Assembly (NCBI RefSeq): GCF_001437425.1 | Contig: NZ_JQCD01000021.1 | Span: 81,377-145,376, forward strand | DNA from: Weissella minor | Lineage (GTDB): Bacteria; Bacillota; Bacilli; Lactobacillales; Lactobacillaceae | DNA length: 64,000 nt | Direction: 5' to 3' | Shown here: positions 34,824 through 44,779 of the stretch, piece after piece | Position numbering within the stretch: the stretch's first letter is position 1 | How the letters are laid out: each line of letters opens with the position of its first letter | Translations under genes and position numbers: made by a program | The notes under the pieces: generated by a model | The model's database searches: none | What the model was told of the DNA's origin: nothing | What the model saw: only the letters and a program-made list of their open reading frames with translations

Positions 34824-36464
34824 ATGAAAAAAAGCATAGGAAAGCCGCTTGCCTTAGCAGCAGGATTCATGTTGGCTGGGACCGTATTGGCCCAGGCAAC
34901 GGCAAGCGCAGATGAAGAAGAAGGTAAGTACAAGCCAATTACGTGGGCTGAAAATGCACCATTGAGCTCAATGGACCCATCTAAGGTTACGGCAGCGATT
35001 GACTTTGACGGATTGACAGCTACAAATGATGGTTTGTTCCGTGCCGATAAGAACAACAAGCCACAACCGGCCTTAGCAGAATCATATGAAGTTAGTGATG
35101 ATGGTTTGCATTATACATTTAAGCTCCGTAAGGGAGCTGAATGGTCAAATGGGACACCAATTACAGCGAATGACTTTGTCTATGGATGGCAACGTACGAA
35201 TGATCCAAAGACGGCATCACAATATGCATACCTATTCTCAGGAATTAAGAATGCTGATGCGATTCAAAATGGTAAAGAAAAAGACCTTTCAAAGTTAGGG
35301 GTTAAAGCTGAAGATGATCATACCTTGAAGGTTGATTTGGAAAAGCCTTTACCACAATTGATTTCAATGCTACCAATGGCACCATTTTTCCCACAAAACG
35401 AAGCGTTTGTGAAAGAAGTGGGTGCTAAGTATGGTACGCAGTCAAAGTATATCTTGTCATCTGGTCCATATGTCCAACAAGATTGGAATGGATCAAACGA
35501 TACCGTCACTTATAAGAAAAATGAAAAGTACTACGATAAGGATGCAGTTAAGACTAAGAAGCTCACAATCAAGACAATTGCAGACCAAAACACAGGTTAC
35601 AACCTATATAAGTCAGATACACTTGATTTCACAACTTTGTCACCACAACAAGTGACGGCTTCAAAGAATGATAAGGCCTTTACAACTATTCCTTCAGCGA
35701 CTGCTTCATATATGCAATTAAATGAAAAGCAAGTACCTGAATTTAAGAATACTAATATTCGTCGTGCTATTTCTTATGCGATTGATCGTAAAATCTTAGC
35801 TGATAAGATTTTGACAGGAAGTGCAACTCCAGCAACCACATTCTCAGCTACAAAGTTAGTTGAAAATCCAAATGATGGTGAAGACTTCTCTAAGTCAGTT
35901 ACAGTTGACGGTGCGGTAACACATGATTTGGATAAGGCCCAAGAATTATTTGATAAGGGTCTTAAAGAGACTGGATCAAAGGATTTGGAAATCGAATTGC
36001 TAGCTGATGATAGTGATGGAGCCAAGCGTTCGGCTGAATTCTTACAAAGTCAATTACAACAAATTGATGGTTTGAAGGTTAAGATTAAGATGGTACCATT
36101 TAAGCAACGTATTAGCCTATCAGCAGACAAGAAGTTTGATATGGTTATCTCATTGTGGGGTGCTGATTATGCTGACCCATCAACATTCTTGGATTTGTAT
36201 AAGTCAGATTCACCATTTAACGAAGGTTCATGGCATAATGATGAATATGATGCTTTGATTGACCGCGCGAATGGTGAGCACGTGAACGACCCTAAGAAGC
36301 GTTTTGCAGACTACAAGGAAGCAGAACAATTGATGAGTAAGGAAATGGGTGTCGTGCCATTGTACTACCGCTCACAAGCAGCTTTTGTCCGTCCAAGCGT
36401 GAAGGGCATGGTTTACCAACCGGCTGGAGCACCATATGACTTTAAGTGGGCTTATAAGGAGTAA
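34824..36464 (+). CDS. oppA: Oligopeptide-binding protein OppA without lipobox
   Basis: Extracellular peptide receptor of the Opp importer, 546 residues, normal for the SBP family 5. Markers include SSMDPSKVTAAIDFDGLT, LAESYEVSDDGLHYTFKLR and GAEWSNGTPITANDFVYGW. The N-terminus MKKSIGKPLALAAGFMLAG ends in an AxA-type site (TASADE), giving ordinary signal peptidase cleavage; no lipobox Cys is present, unlike typical OppA. The frame opens at 34758, but GGGGGAAGG supports the ATG at 34824. It is first in oppABCDF, which brings peptides in for peptidases such as PepV. Confidence 0.95.
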   Translation: MKKSIGKPLALAAGFMLAGTVLAQATASADEEEGKYKPITWAENAPLSSMDPSKVTAAIDFDGLTATNDGLFRADKNNKPQPALAESYEVSDDGLHYTFKLRKGAEWSNGTPITANDFVYGWQRTNDPKTASQYAYLFSGIKNADAIQNGKEKDLSKLGVKAEDDHTLKVDLEKPLPQLISMLPMAPFFPQNEAFVKEVGAKYGTQSKYILSSGPYVQQDWNGSNDTVTYKKNEKYYDKDAVKTKKLTIKTIADQNTGYNLYKSDTLDFTTLSPQQVTASKNDKAFTTIPSATASYMQLNEKQVPEFKNTNIRRAISYAIDRKILADKILTGSATPATTFSATKLVENPNDGEDFSKSVTVDGAVTHDLDKAQELFDKGLKETGSKDLEIELLADDSDGAKRSAEFLQSQLQQIDGLKVKIKMVPFKQRISLSADKKFDMVISLWGADYADPSTFLDLYKSDSPFNEGSWHNDEYDALIDRANGEHVNDPKKRFADYKEAEQLMSKEMGVVPLYYRSQAAFVRPSVKGMVYQPAGAPYDFKWAYKE

Positions 36465-36510
36465 TGCATACGTGCATTAGGAGTTAGTTATAAAGAAAGG
36501 TTTGTCAAAT

Positions 36511-37440
36511 ATGTCCGGAATGTTTAAGTATATTTTGAAAAGAATCGGCATTATCTTCTTGACGTTGATCATTGTTATCTCTGCAACGTTCTTCTTGATG
36601 AAATTGATGCCTGGTTCACCCTTGGCGAACGCGGCGCGTTTGTCAGGTGAGCAACGTCAATTAATTGAATCACAATATGGATTGAATGATCCATTAATGG
36701 TTCAATATTGGCATTACTTGGTGAATGCCCTCCAATTTAATTTTGGACATTCATTCCAATTCCAAGATCAACCCGTTTCACGTTTGATTGCGCAACGTAT
36801 CGGACCTTCAATCCAATTGGGATTGCAGGCTTTGGTCTTTGGTGTTATTTCAGGAATCGGGTTAGGAGCAGCCGCAGCTGTTCGTCGTAACACGAAGACT
36901 GATACAACATTGTCAATCTTGGCTGTTTTGGGTGTATCAATTCCCTCATTCGTTTTCGCCGCTTTGGCCCAATACTTCGTTGGACTTAAGTTAGGTTGGT
37001 TGCCAATTGCTGGTTGGGAAGGTTTCAAGTTTACAATCTTACCAACAATCGCATTAGGAATGGCACCATTAGCCACAGCTGCTCGTTTCATCCGTACTGA
37101 AATGGTGGATGTTATGGGATCAGATTACATTGAATTGGCACGTGCCAAAGGACTTTCACAAAATGAAATCGTCTGGAAGCACACTTTGCGTAATTCATTA
37201 ATCCCATTGGTTACATTGATTGGACCAATGGCGGTTAACTTGATGACTGGATCAGTTGTTATTGAAAAGATTTTCGCGATTCCTGGAATCGGGGGACAAT
37301 TCGTTTCATCAATCTTGACGAACGATTACCCTGTGATCATGGGAACAACGATTGTTTACTCAATGATGTTGATGGTTGTCTTGTTAGTAACTGATATTTT
37401 GTATGGATTAATCGATCCACGAATTCGTTTGGCAAATTAG
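36511..37440 (+). CDS. oppB: Oligopeptide ABC permease OppB
   Basis: A 309-residue permease with six predicted membrane segments; it begins FKYILKRIGIIFLTLI and carries the EAA loop YIELARAKGLSQNEIVWKHTLRNSLIP. It forms the channel with OppC. The frame can open at TTG 36502, but that leaves only one base after AAAGG; the ATG at 36511 has normal spacing. The ending DILYGLIDPRIRLAN is typical. Confidence 0.95.
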   Translation: MSGMFKYILKRIGIIFLTLIIVISATFFLMKLMPGSPLANAARLSGEQRQLIESQYGLNDPLMVQYWHYLVNALQFNFGHSFQFQDQPVSRLIAQRIGPSIQLGLQALVFGVISGIGLGAAAAVRRNTKTDTTLSILAVLGVSIPSFVFAALAQYFVGLKLGWLPIAGWEGFKFTILPTIALGMAPLATAARFIRTEMVDVMGSDYIELARAKGLSQNEIVWKHTLRNSLIPLVTLIGPMAVNLMTGSVVIEKIFAIPGIGGQFVSSILTNDYPVIMGTTIVYSMMLMVVLLVTDILYGLIDPRIRLAN

Positions 37441-37454
37441 GGGAGGAACGAAAA

Positions 37455-38477
37455 ATGGCTGAATTAAATCAAGTGTCAGCAGCTGATTTTGAGTTGCTAC
37501 CAAATGACCGTAAACGAAACAATGAAACAATTGAAAAGCCATCATTGAGCTTTGCGCAAGATGCTTGGCGTCGTTTGAAGAAAAATAAGGGTGCTTTCAT
37601 CTCACTATGGGTGATTGTTGTGATTGTTGCAGCAGCCTTTATTTCAATTCCGTATGCAAATACAACGACAACTGCAGAACAAAACGTGATGCAACAAAAC
37701 TTGCCACCTAAGGCACCCGGTAATCTACCAGGTTTCAATGGAAAGCAAAAAGTTGATGGGGAACGTTTTGATGCTTATAAGCGTGCCGATGTGAAGAAGG
37801 GTGAATACCACATCTTTGGAACTGATCAATTCGGACGTGACATCTTTAAGCGTGTGCTTTATGGAACACGTGTGTCATTACAAGTGGCCTTAATTGCCGC
37901 CTTGATGGACTTGGTCTTTGGGGTGACATATGGAATGATTTCAGGATGGAAGGGTGGCCGTGTTGATATGGTCATGCAACGTATTGTTGAAATCATCTCA
38001 TCAGTGCCTAACTTAGTGGTCTTCGTGTTATTGATTTTGATCATGAAGCCAGGTCTATTCTCAATCGCGTTAGGAATCGCTTTGACGTCATGGACGTCGA
38101 TGTCCCGATTGATACGTGCTGAAGTGCTTTCATTGAAGGAACAGGACTTTATCTCAGCTGCTAAGACTTTGGGAACATCGCCTTGGAAGATTGGACTACG
38201 TCACTTAGTACCAAATGTGTCTTCAACAATTATTGTGCAATTGATGTTTACAATTCCATCAGCAATCTTCTTTGAAGCTTTGCTATCATTTATTGGAATT
38301 GGTATTCCAGTGCCAATGGCATCACTTGGAACTTTGTTGAATGATGGACAAACAGCATTCCAGTTCTATCCATATCAATTGGTATTCCCAGCCTTAATTT
38401 TGTCAGCATTGATGATTGCATTTAACTTGCTAGCTGACGGGTTGCGTGATGCCTTTGACCCACGAACACGTGATTAA
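37455..38477 (+). CDS. oppC: Oligopeptide ABC permease OppC
   Basis: The 340-residue partner of OppB. It has the N-terminal cytoplasmic stretch and first membrane helix (about 50-72) separated by an external loop with GTDQFGRDIFKRVLYGTRVS, the standard OppC signature. The EAA loop is DFISAAKTLGTSPWKIGLRHLVPN. GGGGAGG precedes the ATG, and the gene ends with DGLRDAFDPRTRD. Confidence 0.95.
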   Translation: MAELNQVSAADFELLPNDRKRNNETIEKPSLSFAQDAWRRLKKNKGAFISLWVIVVIVAAAFISIPYANTTTTAEQNVMQQNLPPKAPGNLPGFNGKQKVDGERFDAYKRADVKKGEYHIFGTDQFGRDIFKRVLYGTRVSLQVALIAALMDLVFGVTYGMISGWKGGRVDMVMQRIVEIISSVPNLVVFVLLILIMKPGLFSIALGIALTSWTSMSRLIRAEVLSLKEQDFISAAKTLGTSPWKIGLRHLVPNVSSTIIVQLMFTIPSAIFFEALLSFIGIGIPVPMASLGTLLNDGQTAFQFYPYQLVFPALILSALMIAFNLLADGLRDAFDPRTRD

Positions 38478-38493
38478 GGAGCAGTGAGAGGAA

Positions 38494-39585
38494 ATGACAG
38501 AAAAAATCCTTGAAGTAAATGATTTAAAAATCAATTTTAATACCGACAGTGGTACTGTTCAGGCTATCCGTGATGTTTATTTTGATTTAAAGCCAGGTGA
38601 AACACTAGCCTTAGTGGGTGAATCTGGATCAGGTAAGTCAGTAACAACACGTGCTTTGATGGGACTACTTGCAAAGAATGCGCGCATTGAGCGTGGATCA
38701 GTTCAATTTAAGGGTAAGGAATTGATTGATTTACCTGAAGACGAATATCGTGATATTCGTGGTTCAGAAATTGCCATGATTTTCCAAGATCCAATGACAT
38801 CATTGGACCCAACGATGAAGATTGGTCAACAAATTGCCGAACCTTTGATTAAACATCAAAAAATGGGTAAGAAAGAAGCCTGGGATAAGGCGTTAGATAT
38901 GATGAATTTGGTGGGTATTCCAAATGCTGAAGCACATATTAACGATTATCCCCATCAATTCTCTGGTGGGATGCGTCAACGTATCGTGATTGCGATTGCA
39001 TTGATTGATAACCCTGAAGTGTTGATTGCCGACGAACCAACGACTGCTTTGGACGTTACCATCCAAGCCCAAATTTTGGACTTGATGAAGAAAATCCAAA
39101 AGGAATTTGGTACATCAATCATTTTCATTACCCACGACCTTGGTGTGGTGGCTGGAATGGCTGATCGTGTGGCAGTTATGTATGCTGGACAAATTGTTGA
39201 AATTGGAACGATTGATGAAATCTATGGTTTCCCACAACATCCATATACATGGGGCTTGTTGAATTCAATGCCAACAACACAAACAGATCGTGGTAGCTTG
39301 GAAGCAATTCCTGGAACACCACCTGATTTGTTGAACCCACCCGTTGGAGATGCGTTTGCTGCTCGTAATCAATATGCTTTGGCAATTGATGAAAAGCAAC
39401 AACCACCATATTTCCAACTATCACCAACTCATTTTGCGGCAACTTGGTTGTTGGATGAACAGGCACCTGAGGTGGTTCCACCTTTGACGGTGCGTCAACG
39501 TTGGGCAAAGTATCAACAAGCTCATCCAGATGCAAGTAATAAACATGCCAAGCCAGTTGAGGCTTCCGCAATTTTGGCAAGATAG
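38494..39585 (+). CDS. oppD: Oligopeptide ABC ATPase OppD
   Basis: One of the two ATPases of the peptide importer, 363 residues. Walker A is GESGSGKSV, signature FSGGMRQR, Walker B LIADEPTTALD, switch His in ITHDLGVV. The C-terminal oligopeptide domain reads FAARNQYALAID with a later ATWLL; the cysteines that form an iron-sulfur site in many OppD/DppD proteins are replaced, which I recall as usual in lactobacilli. The tail after that is about 30 residues longer than in many homologues. GGAGCAGTGAGAGG precedes the ATG. Confidence 0.95.
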   Translation: MTEKILEVNDLKINFNTDSGTVQAIRDVYFDLKPGETLALVGESGSGKSVTTRALMGLLAKNARIERGSVQFKGKELIDLPEDEYRDIRGSEIAMIFQDPMTSLDPTMKIGQQIAEPLIKHQKMGKKEAWDKALDMMNLVGIPNAEAHINDYPHQFSGGMRQRIVIAIALIDNPEVLIADEPTTALDVTIQAQILDLMKKIQKEFGTSIIFITHDLGVVAGMADRVAVMYAGQIVEIGTIDEIYGFPQHPYTWGLLNSMPTTQTDRGSLEAIPGTPPDLLNPPVGDAFAARNQYALAIDEKQQPPYFQLSPTHFAATWLLDEQAPEVVPPLTVRQRWAKYQQAHPDASNKHAKPVEASAILAR

Positions 39586-39597
39586 GAGTTTGATGTA

Positions 39598-40548
39598 ATG
39601 GTAGAAAATCGTAAAAAAATGGTCGAAGTTAAACATCTCGACATTACCTTTAATAAAGGCCGTCGTAATCAAACTCTCGCTGTTCAAAATACTTCTTTTG
39701 ATATCTTTGAAGGAGAAACTTTCGGACTTGTTGGTGAATCAGGTTCAGGTAAGACGACAATTGGGCGTACAATTATGAAATTGTATGAACCAAGTGCTGG
39801 TGAAGTCTTGTATGATGGTACGAATGTACATGATATCAAGAAGAAGGCTGACTTGAAGCAATTCCATCAAGATGTTCAAATGATTTTCCAAGACCCACAA
39901 GCATCTTTGGATCTTCGTATGAAGGTTAAGGACATTGTGGCGGAAGGGTTAGATGCGAACGGATTGGTAAGTGGTAAGGATGAACGTGACCGCATTGTTG
40001 AAGAAATGCTTGAAACGGTTGGTTTGAAGAAAGAACATGCGAACCGTTATCCGCACGAATTCTCAGGTGGACAACGTCAACGTATCGGAATTGCCCGTGC
40101 GTTAGCGATGAATCCTAAGTTTATTATTGCCGACGAACCTATTTCAGCCTTGGACGTATCAATCCAAGCACAAGTCGTGAACTTGATGCAAAAGTTACAA
40201 GAAGAACGTAACTTAACGTATCTCTTCATTGCCCACGACTTGTCAATGGTGAAGTATATTTCTGATCGTATCGGTGTTTTGCACTGGGGGAAGATGGTCG
40301 AGATTGGAACTTCTGATGAAGTGTATAATCATCCTTTGCATGACTATACGCGTTCATTGTTGAGTTCAATTCCTGAACCAGATCCAGAAATTGAAAAAGC
40401 GCGTGAGCCAATTATTTATGACCCAACGCGTGAAATGGACGGAAAAGAGCGTCACATGATTGAAGTCGCACCAGAACATTTTGTTTGGGCAACCGAAGAA
40501 GAAGTTCCAATGTATCAAGAACGTGCCCGTGAATTTGGTCTCATTTAA
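39598..40548 (+). CDS. oppF: Oligopeptide ABC ATPase OppF
   Basis: The second ATPase, 316 residues. Walker A is GESGSGKTT, signature FSGGQRQR, Walker B IIADEPISALD, switch His in FIAHDLSMV. OppD and OppF work as a heterodimer. AGGAG lies about 8 bases before the ATG, 12 bases after the oppD stop. A terminator at 40558-40597 ends the operon. Confidence 0.95.
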   Translation: MVENRKKMVEVKHLDITFNKGRRNQTLAVQNTSFDIFEGETFGLVGESGSGKTTIGRTIMKLYEPSAGEVLYDGTNVHDIKKKADLKQFHQDVQMIFQDPQASLDLRMKVKDIVAEGLDANGLVSGKDERDRIVEEMLETVGLKKEHANRYPHEFSGGQRQRIGIARALAMNPKFIIADEPISALDVSIQAQVVNLMQKLQEERNLTYLFIAHDLSMVKYISDRIGVLHWGKMVEIGTSDEVYNHPLHDYTRSLLSSIPEPDPEIEKAREPIIYDPTREMDGKERHMIEVAPEHFVWATEEEVPMYQERAREFGLI

Positions 40549-40557
40549 CGATAAATA

Positions 40558-40597
40558 AACCTACGGCTTCGAAGTCATTCGATAGCGTAGGTTTTTT
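40558..40597 (+). terminator. Terminator of oppABCDF
   Basis: AACCTACG (40558-40565) pairs with CGTAGGTT (40586-40593); the interior contains a CGAA/TTCG stem; T run follows. Confidence 0.85.
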
Positions 40598-40634
40598 ATT
40601 TGCTCAAAAATGTATTAGGTAATGTCGCCCAAAT

Positions 40635-40649
40635 CCTTTAAACTAAAGG
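40635..40649. promoter_or_regulatory. Small inverted repeat upstream of niaR
   Basis: CCTTTA, AAC, TAAAGG: a perfect 6-bp inverted repeat about 55 bases before the niaR start. It could be part of the promoter or an operator. No assignment is possible. Confidence 0.3.
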
Positions 40650-40704
40650 TATAAAGGAGCGGAATGATAATGTTTCGTTACGTGTGAAAAGTGAGGGAAA
40701 ATAG

Positions 40705-41214
40705 ATGCAAGGAATTGAACGGCAACAAATCATTAAAGAAAAACTCTTAAATGCAGAAACGACCATTAGTGCGAATCAATTTGCAAAGTTATTTGAAGTA
40801 TCACGTCAAACAATTGTTGGAGATATTGCACTTTTACGTGCGACTGGTGAAAAAATTGATTCAACCCCACAAGGGTATCGTTATCAACAAACGCGTGCGT
40901 TAAGTCAAATTGTCGTCGTACAACATACGGCTGACCAGATGGCCCTTGAACTCAATACATTGATTGATGTAGGGGTTTCAATCGAAGATGTGCAAGTTGA
41001 ACATCCAATTTACGGTTTACTTAAAGGCGCTTTGAGTTTGCATACCAAATCGGATGTACAACATTTCATTGATAAATATCATGAGATACAAAGTGAATTA
41101 CTATCAAGTTTGACCAATGGTTTACATATGCATCTATTGACGTACGATGAACCAGACCAATTAGAAATGGCCCGCCAAAAACTTGATGAACTGGGGATGC
41201 TCTACCACAATTAG
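40705..41214 (+). CDS. niaR: Niacin-responsive repressor NiaR (3H domain)
   Basis: A 169-residue regulator that represses niacin uptake or NAD synthesis genes when niacin is plentiful. The N-terminus (about 5-60) is a helix-turn-helix of the HTH-11 class (ISANQFAKLFEVSRQTIVGDIALLR). The rest is the 3H domain, named for three conserved His residues: here VVQHTADQM, VEHPIYGLLKGALSLHTKSDVQHF and GLHMHLL. AGTGAGGGAAAAT precedes the ATG. Its predicted target niaP is next, with two candidate operators in the 98-base gap. Confidence 0.9.
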   Translation: MQGIERQQIIKEKLLNAETTISANQFAKLFEVSRQTIVGDIALLRATGEKIDSTPQGYRYQQTRALSQIVVVQHTADQMALELNTLIDVGVSIEDVQVEHPIYGLLKGALSLHTKSDVQHFIDKYHEIQSELLSSLTNGLHMHLLTYDEPDQLEMARQKLDELGMLYHN

Positions 41215-41276
41215 GTTGACAAGACACCCCTAAGATTGCTAAGCTTATTTTTGTTGTTTCAGGGTGTAAAGACACC
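41214..41276 (+). promoter_or_regulatory. niaP promoter with paired NiaR operators
   Basis: GGTTGACAAGACACC (41214-41228) and GGTGTAAAGACACC (41263-41276) are related imperfect palindromes. The first contains the likely -35 TTGACA (41216-41221); TAAGCT (41240-41245) is a possible -10, so the second lies downstream of the start. Occupancy of both would block the promoter. Confidence 0.6.
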
Positions 41277-41312
41277 TTGTGTACGAATAAAATAGGGTTG
41301 TAGGGAGCAGAG

Positions 41313-42509
41313 ATGTCAAAGGATATTAGGAAGTTACTTTCAGTAACGGGTTGTGCATGGTTATTTGATGCAATGGACGTTGGATTGTTATCATTTATTT
41401 TAGTTGCGTTGCAACAAGATTGGAATTTATCACAAGTCCAAGTTGGTTGGATTGGTTCAGTTAATTCAATCGGATTAGCAGTTGGTGCGGTTGCTTTTGG
41501 GGCTTTGGCTGATGCAAAAGGGCGTAAGCTCATGTTAATGGTGACACTATTAACTTTTTCAATTGCCACTGGTTTGTCAGCTTTGGCCACGGGTTACGCC
41601 ATGTTTATGGTATTCCGTTTCTTCGTTGGTTTAGGTTTGGGTGGTGAACTACCTGTTGCGTCAACCTTGGTTGCTGAACGTGTGCCCCAGACAATTCGTG
41701 GGCGTGTGATTGTCTTACTTGAAAGTTTTTGGGCAGTTGGTTGGCTGGTATCTAGTTTGTTAGCCTACTTTGTGATTCCCAACTATGGTTGGCGGATTAC
41801 GCTAATCATTTCATCGTTAACTGCCTTTTACGTGCTCGTTTTGCGACGTCATTTGCCAGATGATGAAGCAAGCGTCCAAACGGTGACACATGCAGATAAT
41901 GTGACGATTGGACAACGCTTTGCTAAGTTATTTCAAGGTAAGTACACACGTTCAACGATCATGCTTTGGATTGTTTGGTTCATGATTATGTTCTCTTACT
42001 ATGGTATTTTCTTATGGCTACCAAATGTCTTGATTGGTAAAGGCTTCAGCATGGTTAATAGCTTCGGTTATGTGGTGATTATGACTTTGGCCCAACTACC
42101 AGGTTACTTCACAGCCGCATGGTTAGTTGAGAAATGGGGACGTAAGTCAGTCCTAGCTGTTTTCCTAACGGGGACTGCGATTAGTGCCTTTGCTTTTGGT
42201 TTTGCGACGACGCTACCAATGGTCTTGATGTCGGGGATGCTATTGTCATTCTTTAACTTGGGGGCTTGGGGTGTGCTTTATGCATACACACCTGAATTAT
42301 ATCCAGCATCAATTCGTGCCACAGCCAACGGTGCTGCGGAAGGATTTGGTCGTCTAGGGGGAATTTTGGGACCACTCGCAATTGGTGTCTTCTTAAGCCA
42401 TCAAGTGTCATTCGTCGGTATCTTTAGCGTCTTTAGTTTAGCCATTGTGATTGCGGTCATTGCAATTTTGGTGCTTGGAAAAGAAACGCGTGGAATCGAA
42501 TTAGATTAA
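41313..42509 (+). CDS. niaP: Niacin transporter NiaP (MFS)
   Basis: A 398-residue major facilitator with about 12 membrane segments. The MFS loop FGALADAKGRKLMLM lies between helices 2 and 3, and the DAMDVGLLSFILVAL start fits the sugar-porter-like NiaP group (Bacillus YceI). The neighbour niaR and the twin operators make nicotinate or nicotinamide uptake the likely role. TAGGGAG precedes the ATG. A terminator follows at 42565-42608. Confidence 0.88.
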   Translation: MSKDIRKLLSVTGCAWLFDAMDVGLLSFILVALQQDWNLSQVQVGWIGSVNSIGLAVGAVAFGALADAKGRKLMLMVTLLTFSIATGLSALATGYAMFMVFRFFVGLGLGGELPVASTLVAERVPQTIRGRVIVLLESFWAVGWLVSSLLAYFVIPNYGWRITLIISSLTAFYVLVLRRHLPDDEASVQTVTHADNVTIGQRFAKLFQGKYTRSTIMLWIVWFMIMFSYYGIFLWLPNVLIGKGFSMVNSFGYVVIMTLAQLPGYFTAAWLVEKWGRKSVLAVFLTGTAISAFAFGFATTLPMVLMSGMLLSFFNLGAWGVLYAYTPELYPASIRATANGAAEGFGRLGGILGPLAIGVFLSHQVSFVGIFSVFSLAIVIAVIAILVLGKETRGIELD

Positions 42510-42564
42510 AACTGTGAACAAATAAGTTAAACCATCTGCACGGCAGAAGAGATGGTAAAAATTG

Positions 42565-42608
42565 AAGCGTTTCATTATCTGTGATGGGCAGTTAATGAAA
42601 CGTTTTTT
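42565..42608 (+). terminator. Terminator of niaP
   Basis: CGTTTCATT (42568-42576) pairs with AATGAAACG (42594-42602), followed by six T. A small ACCATCT/AGATGGT hairpin precedes it at 42531-42556. Confidence 0.85.
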
Positions 42609-42671
42609 GTTGTGCTAACCTGTTGTCAAATGTGGATGCAGGTTAAAATATTTTAATTTAAGCTTTAAACA

Positions 42672-42680
42672 TGCTATAAT
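42672..42680 (+). promoter_or_regulatory. gdpP promoter
   Basis: An extended -10, TGCTATAAT. The in-frame ATG at 42679 lies within it and cannot be the translation start. Confidence 0.65.
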
Positions 42681-42720
42681 GTCTATTAATATTAAAGATT
42701 TTATTAAGGAGAACCAATTA

Positions 42721-44766
42721 GTGAAACAAGAGCAGAAAAAATTAAGCATGCCAAAGCTGTTTCAAACCCGCGGCATTGGTTGGATTGCAATCCTCGTTTC
42801 GCTGATCGCTCTATTGGGAACAATTTTGGCGTTTAATATGAGTTGGTTAATTGGTGTCATCTGGCTAGTTTTGGTCTTCATTGCCTTGATGTTTATTTTC
42901 AAAACCTTACGTGAAATGAGTGAGGATACCGCCCATTATTTAACGAATTTATCATATCGCATTAAACGTAGTGGTGAAGAATCAGCCCTACAAATGCCGG
43001 TTGCTTTGATTTTGTATAATGAAAATCATGCCATCAATTGGGTCAATCCCTATATGCAGTCATTGTTAGGTGATGAAATTATTATTGGTCAAAATTTAGC
43101 CGATGTCTGTGAAGCTATGGAGCAAGCTGTTGAAACAGCGATAGAGTCAGCCGAAACGAATGAAGGTGAAGATGAGGTAACAACGCATAAGACGCGTTTA
43201 GCTTTTAAGGATCGCTATTTTGAAGTGACCGTCCAAACTGATATTCAAGTCATTTATTTGTATGATGTTACTGAGAATGAAGCCATTAAGCAGAATTACG
43301 AAGATCATCGTTTGTTTATTGGTTTGGTATCAGTCGATAACTATGATGAAGTAACGGAAAGTATGAGCGATGCGAATGCTTCGACTTTGCGTACATTTTT
43401 GACGCGTTCATTTACCAATTGGATGGACGCCCATCAAATCTATACACGTCGAACGGCCGTCGATCGTTTCATGATTATTGGTTATGATGAAGGTTTGAAG
43501 CAAGCCGAAAGTGATAAATTCAGTATTTTGGATGACATTCGTGAAGCAACTTCAGCCCAAAATATGCCATTGACGCTAAGTATTGGAATTGCTTATCACG
43601 AATTATCAATTAATCGTCTCGCTGAAAATGCCCAATCTAATCTGGACTTGGCTTTGGGCCGTGGTGGTGATCAGGTTGTTGTGAAGGCTGAAGATGGGGA
43701 AGCCCGTTTCTATGGTGGTAATACTAATCCGATGGTTAAGCGTACGCGTGTGCGTGCCCGTGTGATTTCACAAGCCTTAAGTGATTTGATTTCACAAGCT
43801 GATCAAGTCTTTATCATGGGACATTCAAAACCTGATATGGACTCATTTGGAGCCGCACTTGGGGTGCGACGCATTGCCCAAATGCATGACAAGCCATCAT
43901 GGGTCGTGTATGACACCACGCAACCTGCGCATTCAGATATCAAGAAATTGTTAGTTGAGCTGTCAGGTGAATCCCGTAATGAAAATGCCGTGATTATGCC
44001 CGATGAAGTTTTGAATCAAGCGACTGAACATAGTCTATTGATTATGGTTGACCATTCAAAGCCATCAATTACGGAATCAGAGCCAGTCTATCAACGTTTA
44101 CGTGAACGTGTGATTGTGATTGATCATCACCGTCGTGGTGAAGAATTCCCTGAAGAGCCACAATTGGTGTATGTTGAATCATATGCCTCTTCAAGTTCTG
44201 AATTGGTTTCTGAATTATTTGAATATCAACCGAATAATCGTGCCCGTGGTTTGACCCGTGTCGAAGCGACAGCAATGTTGGCTGGAATTCAAGTTGATAC
44301 TAAGTCATTTACATTGCGGACAGGAACGCGTACCTTTGATGCGGCGAGTTATCTACGTTCAGTGGGTGCCGATGGGACTTTGATTCAAGATTTGATGAAG
44401 GAATCTGTGGAAGCGACCCGTGACCGTTCACGCTTGATTGAACAGGTTAAGGTGAATAATGGGGTGGCCATTGTTGTCGGCGAAGATACAATGACTTATG
44501 ATCCCGTTGTGGCCGCACAAGCAGCCGATAGTTTGTTACAATTAATAGATGTAAAGCGTTCATTTGTCATTACACGTCGTGATGAAGAAACAATTGCGAT
44601 TTCTGCCCGTTCTGATGGAACGGAAAATGTGCAGATTGTGATGGAACAAATGGGTGGTGGTGGCCATTTGAGTAATGCGGCAACGCAATTGAAGGAAATC
44701 ACGACTGACCAAGCGCATGCACAACTGCAAGCCATTTTAGATGAGCAAGCGGAGACTGAAGAATAA
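42721..44766 (+). CDS. gdpP: Cyclic-di-AMP phosphodiesterase GdpP
   Basis: A membrane-bound enzyme that hydrolyses c-di-AMP and so influences osmotic balance and wall stress tolerance. Two membrane helices lie near the N-terminus (about 25-65), followed by a degenerate PAS, a degenerate GGDEF-like region and the DHH domain: [29 protein letters not shown]1 ends with [12 protein letters not shown]. The 681-residue length is close to the usual 650-660. The start is GTG at 42721 with AAGGAG about 10 bases before, because the earlier ATG lies in the promoter. rplI and dnaB follow, the standard order. Confidence 0.94.
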   Translation: MKQEQKKLSMPKLFQTRGIGWIAILVSLIALLGTILAFNMSWLIGVIWLVLVFIALMFIFKTLREMSEDTAHYLTNLSYRIKRSGEESALQMPVALILYNENHAINWVNPYMQSLLGDEIIIGQNLADVCEAMEQAVETAIESAETNEGEDEVTTHKTRLAFKDRYFEVTVQTDIQVIYLYDVTENEAIKQNYEDHRLFIGLVSVDNYDEVTESMSDANASTLRTFLTRSFTNWMDAHQIYTRRTAVDRFMIIGYDEGLKQAESDKFSILDDIREATSAQNMPLTLSIGIAYHELSINRLAENAQSNLDLALGRGGDQVVVKAEDGEARFYGGNTNPMVKRTRVRARVISQALSDLISQADQVFIMGHSKPDMDSFGAALGVRRIAQMHDKPSWVVYDTTQPAHSDIKKLLVELSGESRNENAVIMPDEVLNQATEHSLLIMVDHSKPSITESEPVYQRLRERVIVIDHHRRGEEFPEEPQLVYVESYASSSSELVSELFEYQPNNRARGLTRVEATAMLAGIQVDTKSFTLRTGTRTFDAASYLRSVGADGTLIQDLMKESVEATRDRSRLIEQVKVNNGVAIVVGEDTMTYDPVVAAQAADSLLQLIDVKRSFVITRRDEETIAISARSDGTENVQIVMEQMGGGGHLSNAATQLKEITTDQAHAQLQAILDEQAETEE

Positions 44767-44779
44767 AGGAGCACACAAC

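Noticed and set aside
38494-39585. Missing C-terminal cysteines of OppD as a novelty
   Set aside because: I recall lactobacillus OppD proteins with the same cysteine-free tail, so this is probably ordinary for the group.
42679-42720. ATG at 42679 as the gdpP start
   Set aside because: It is part of the -10 TATAAT; GTG at 42721 has a proper AAGGAG.
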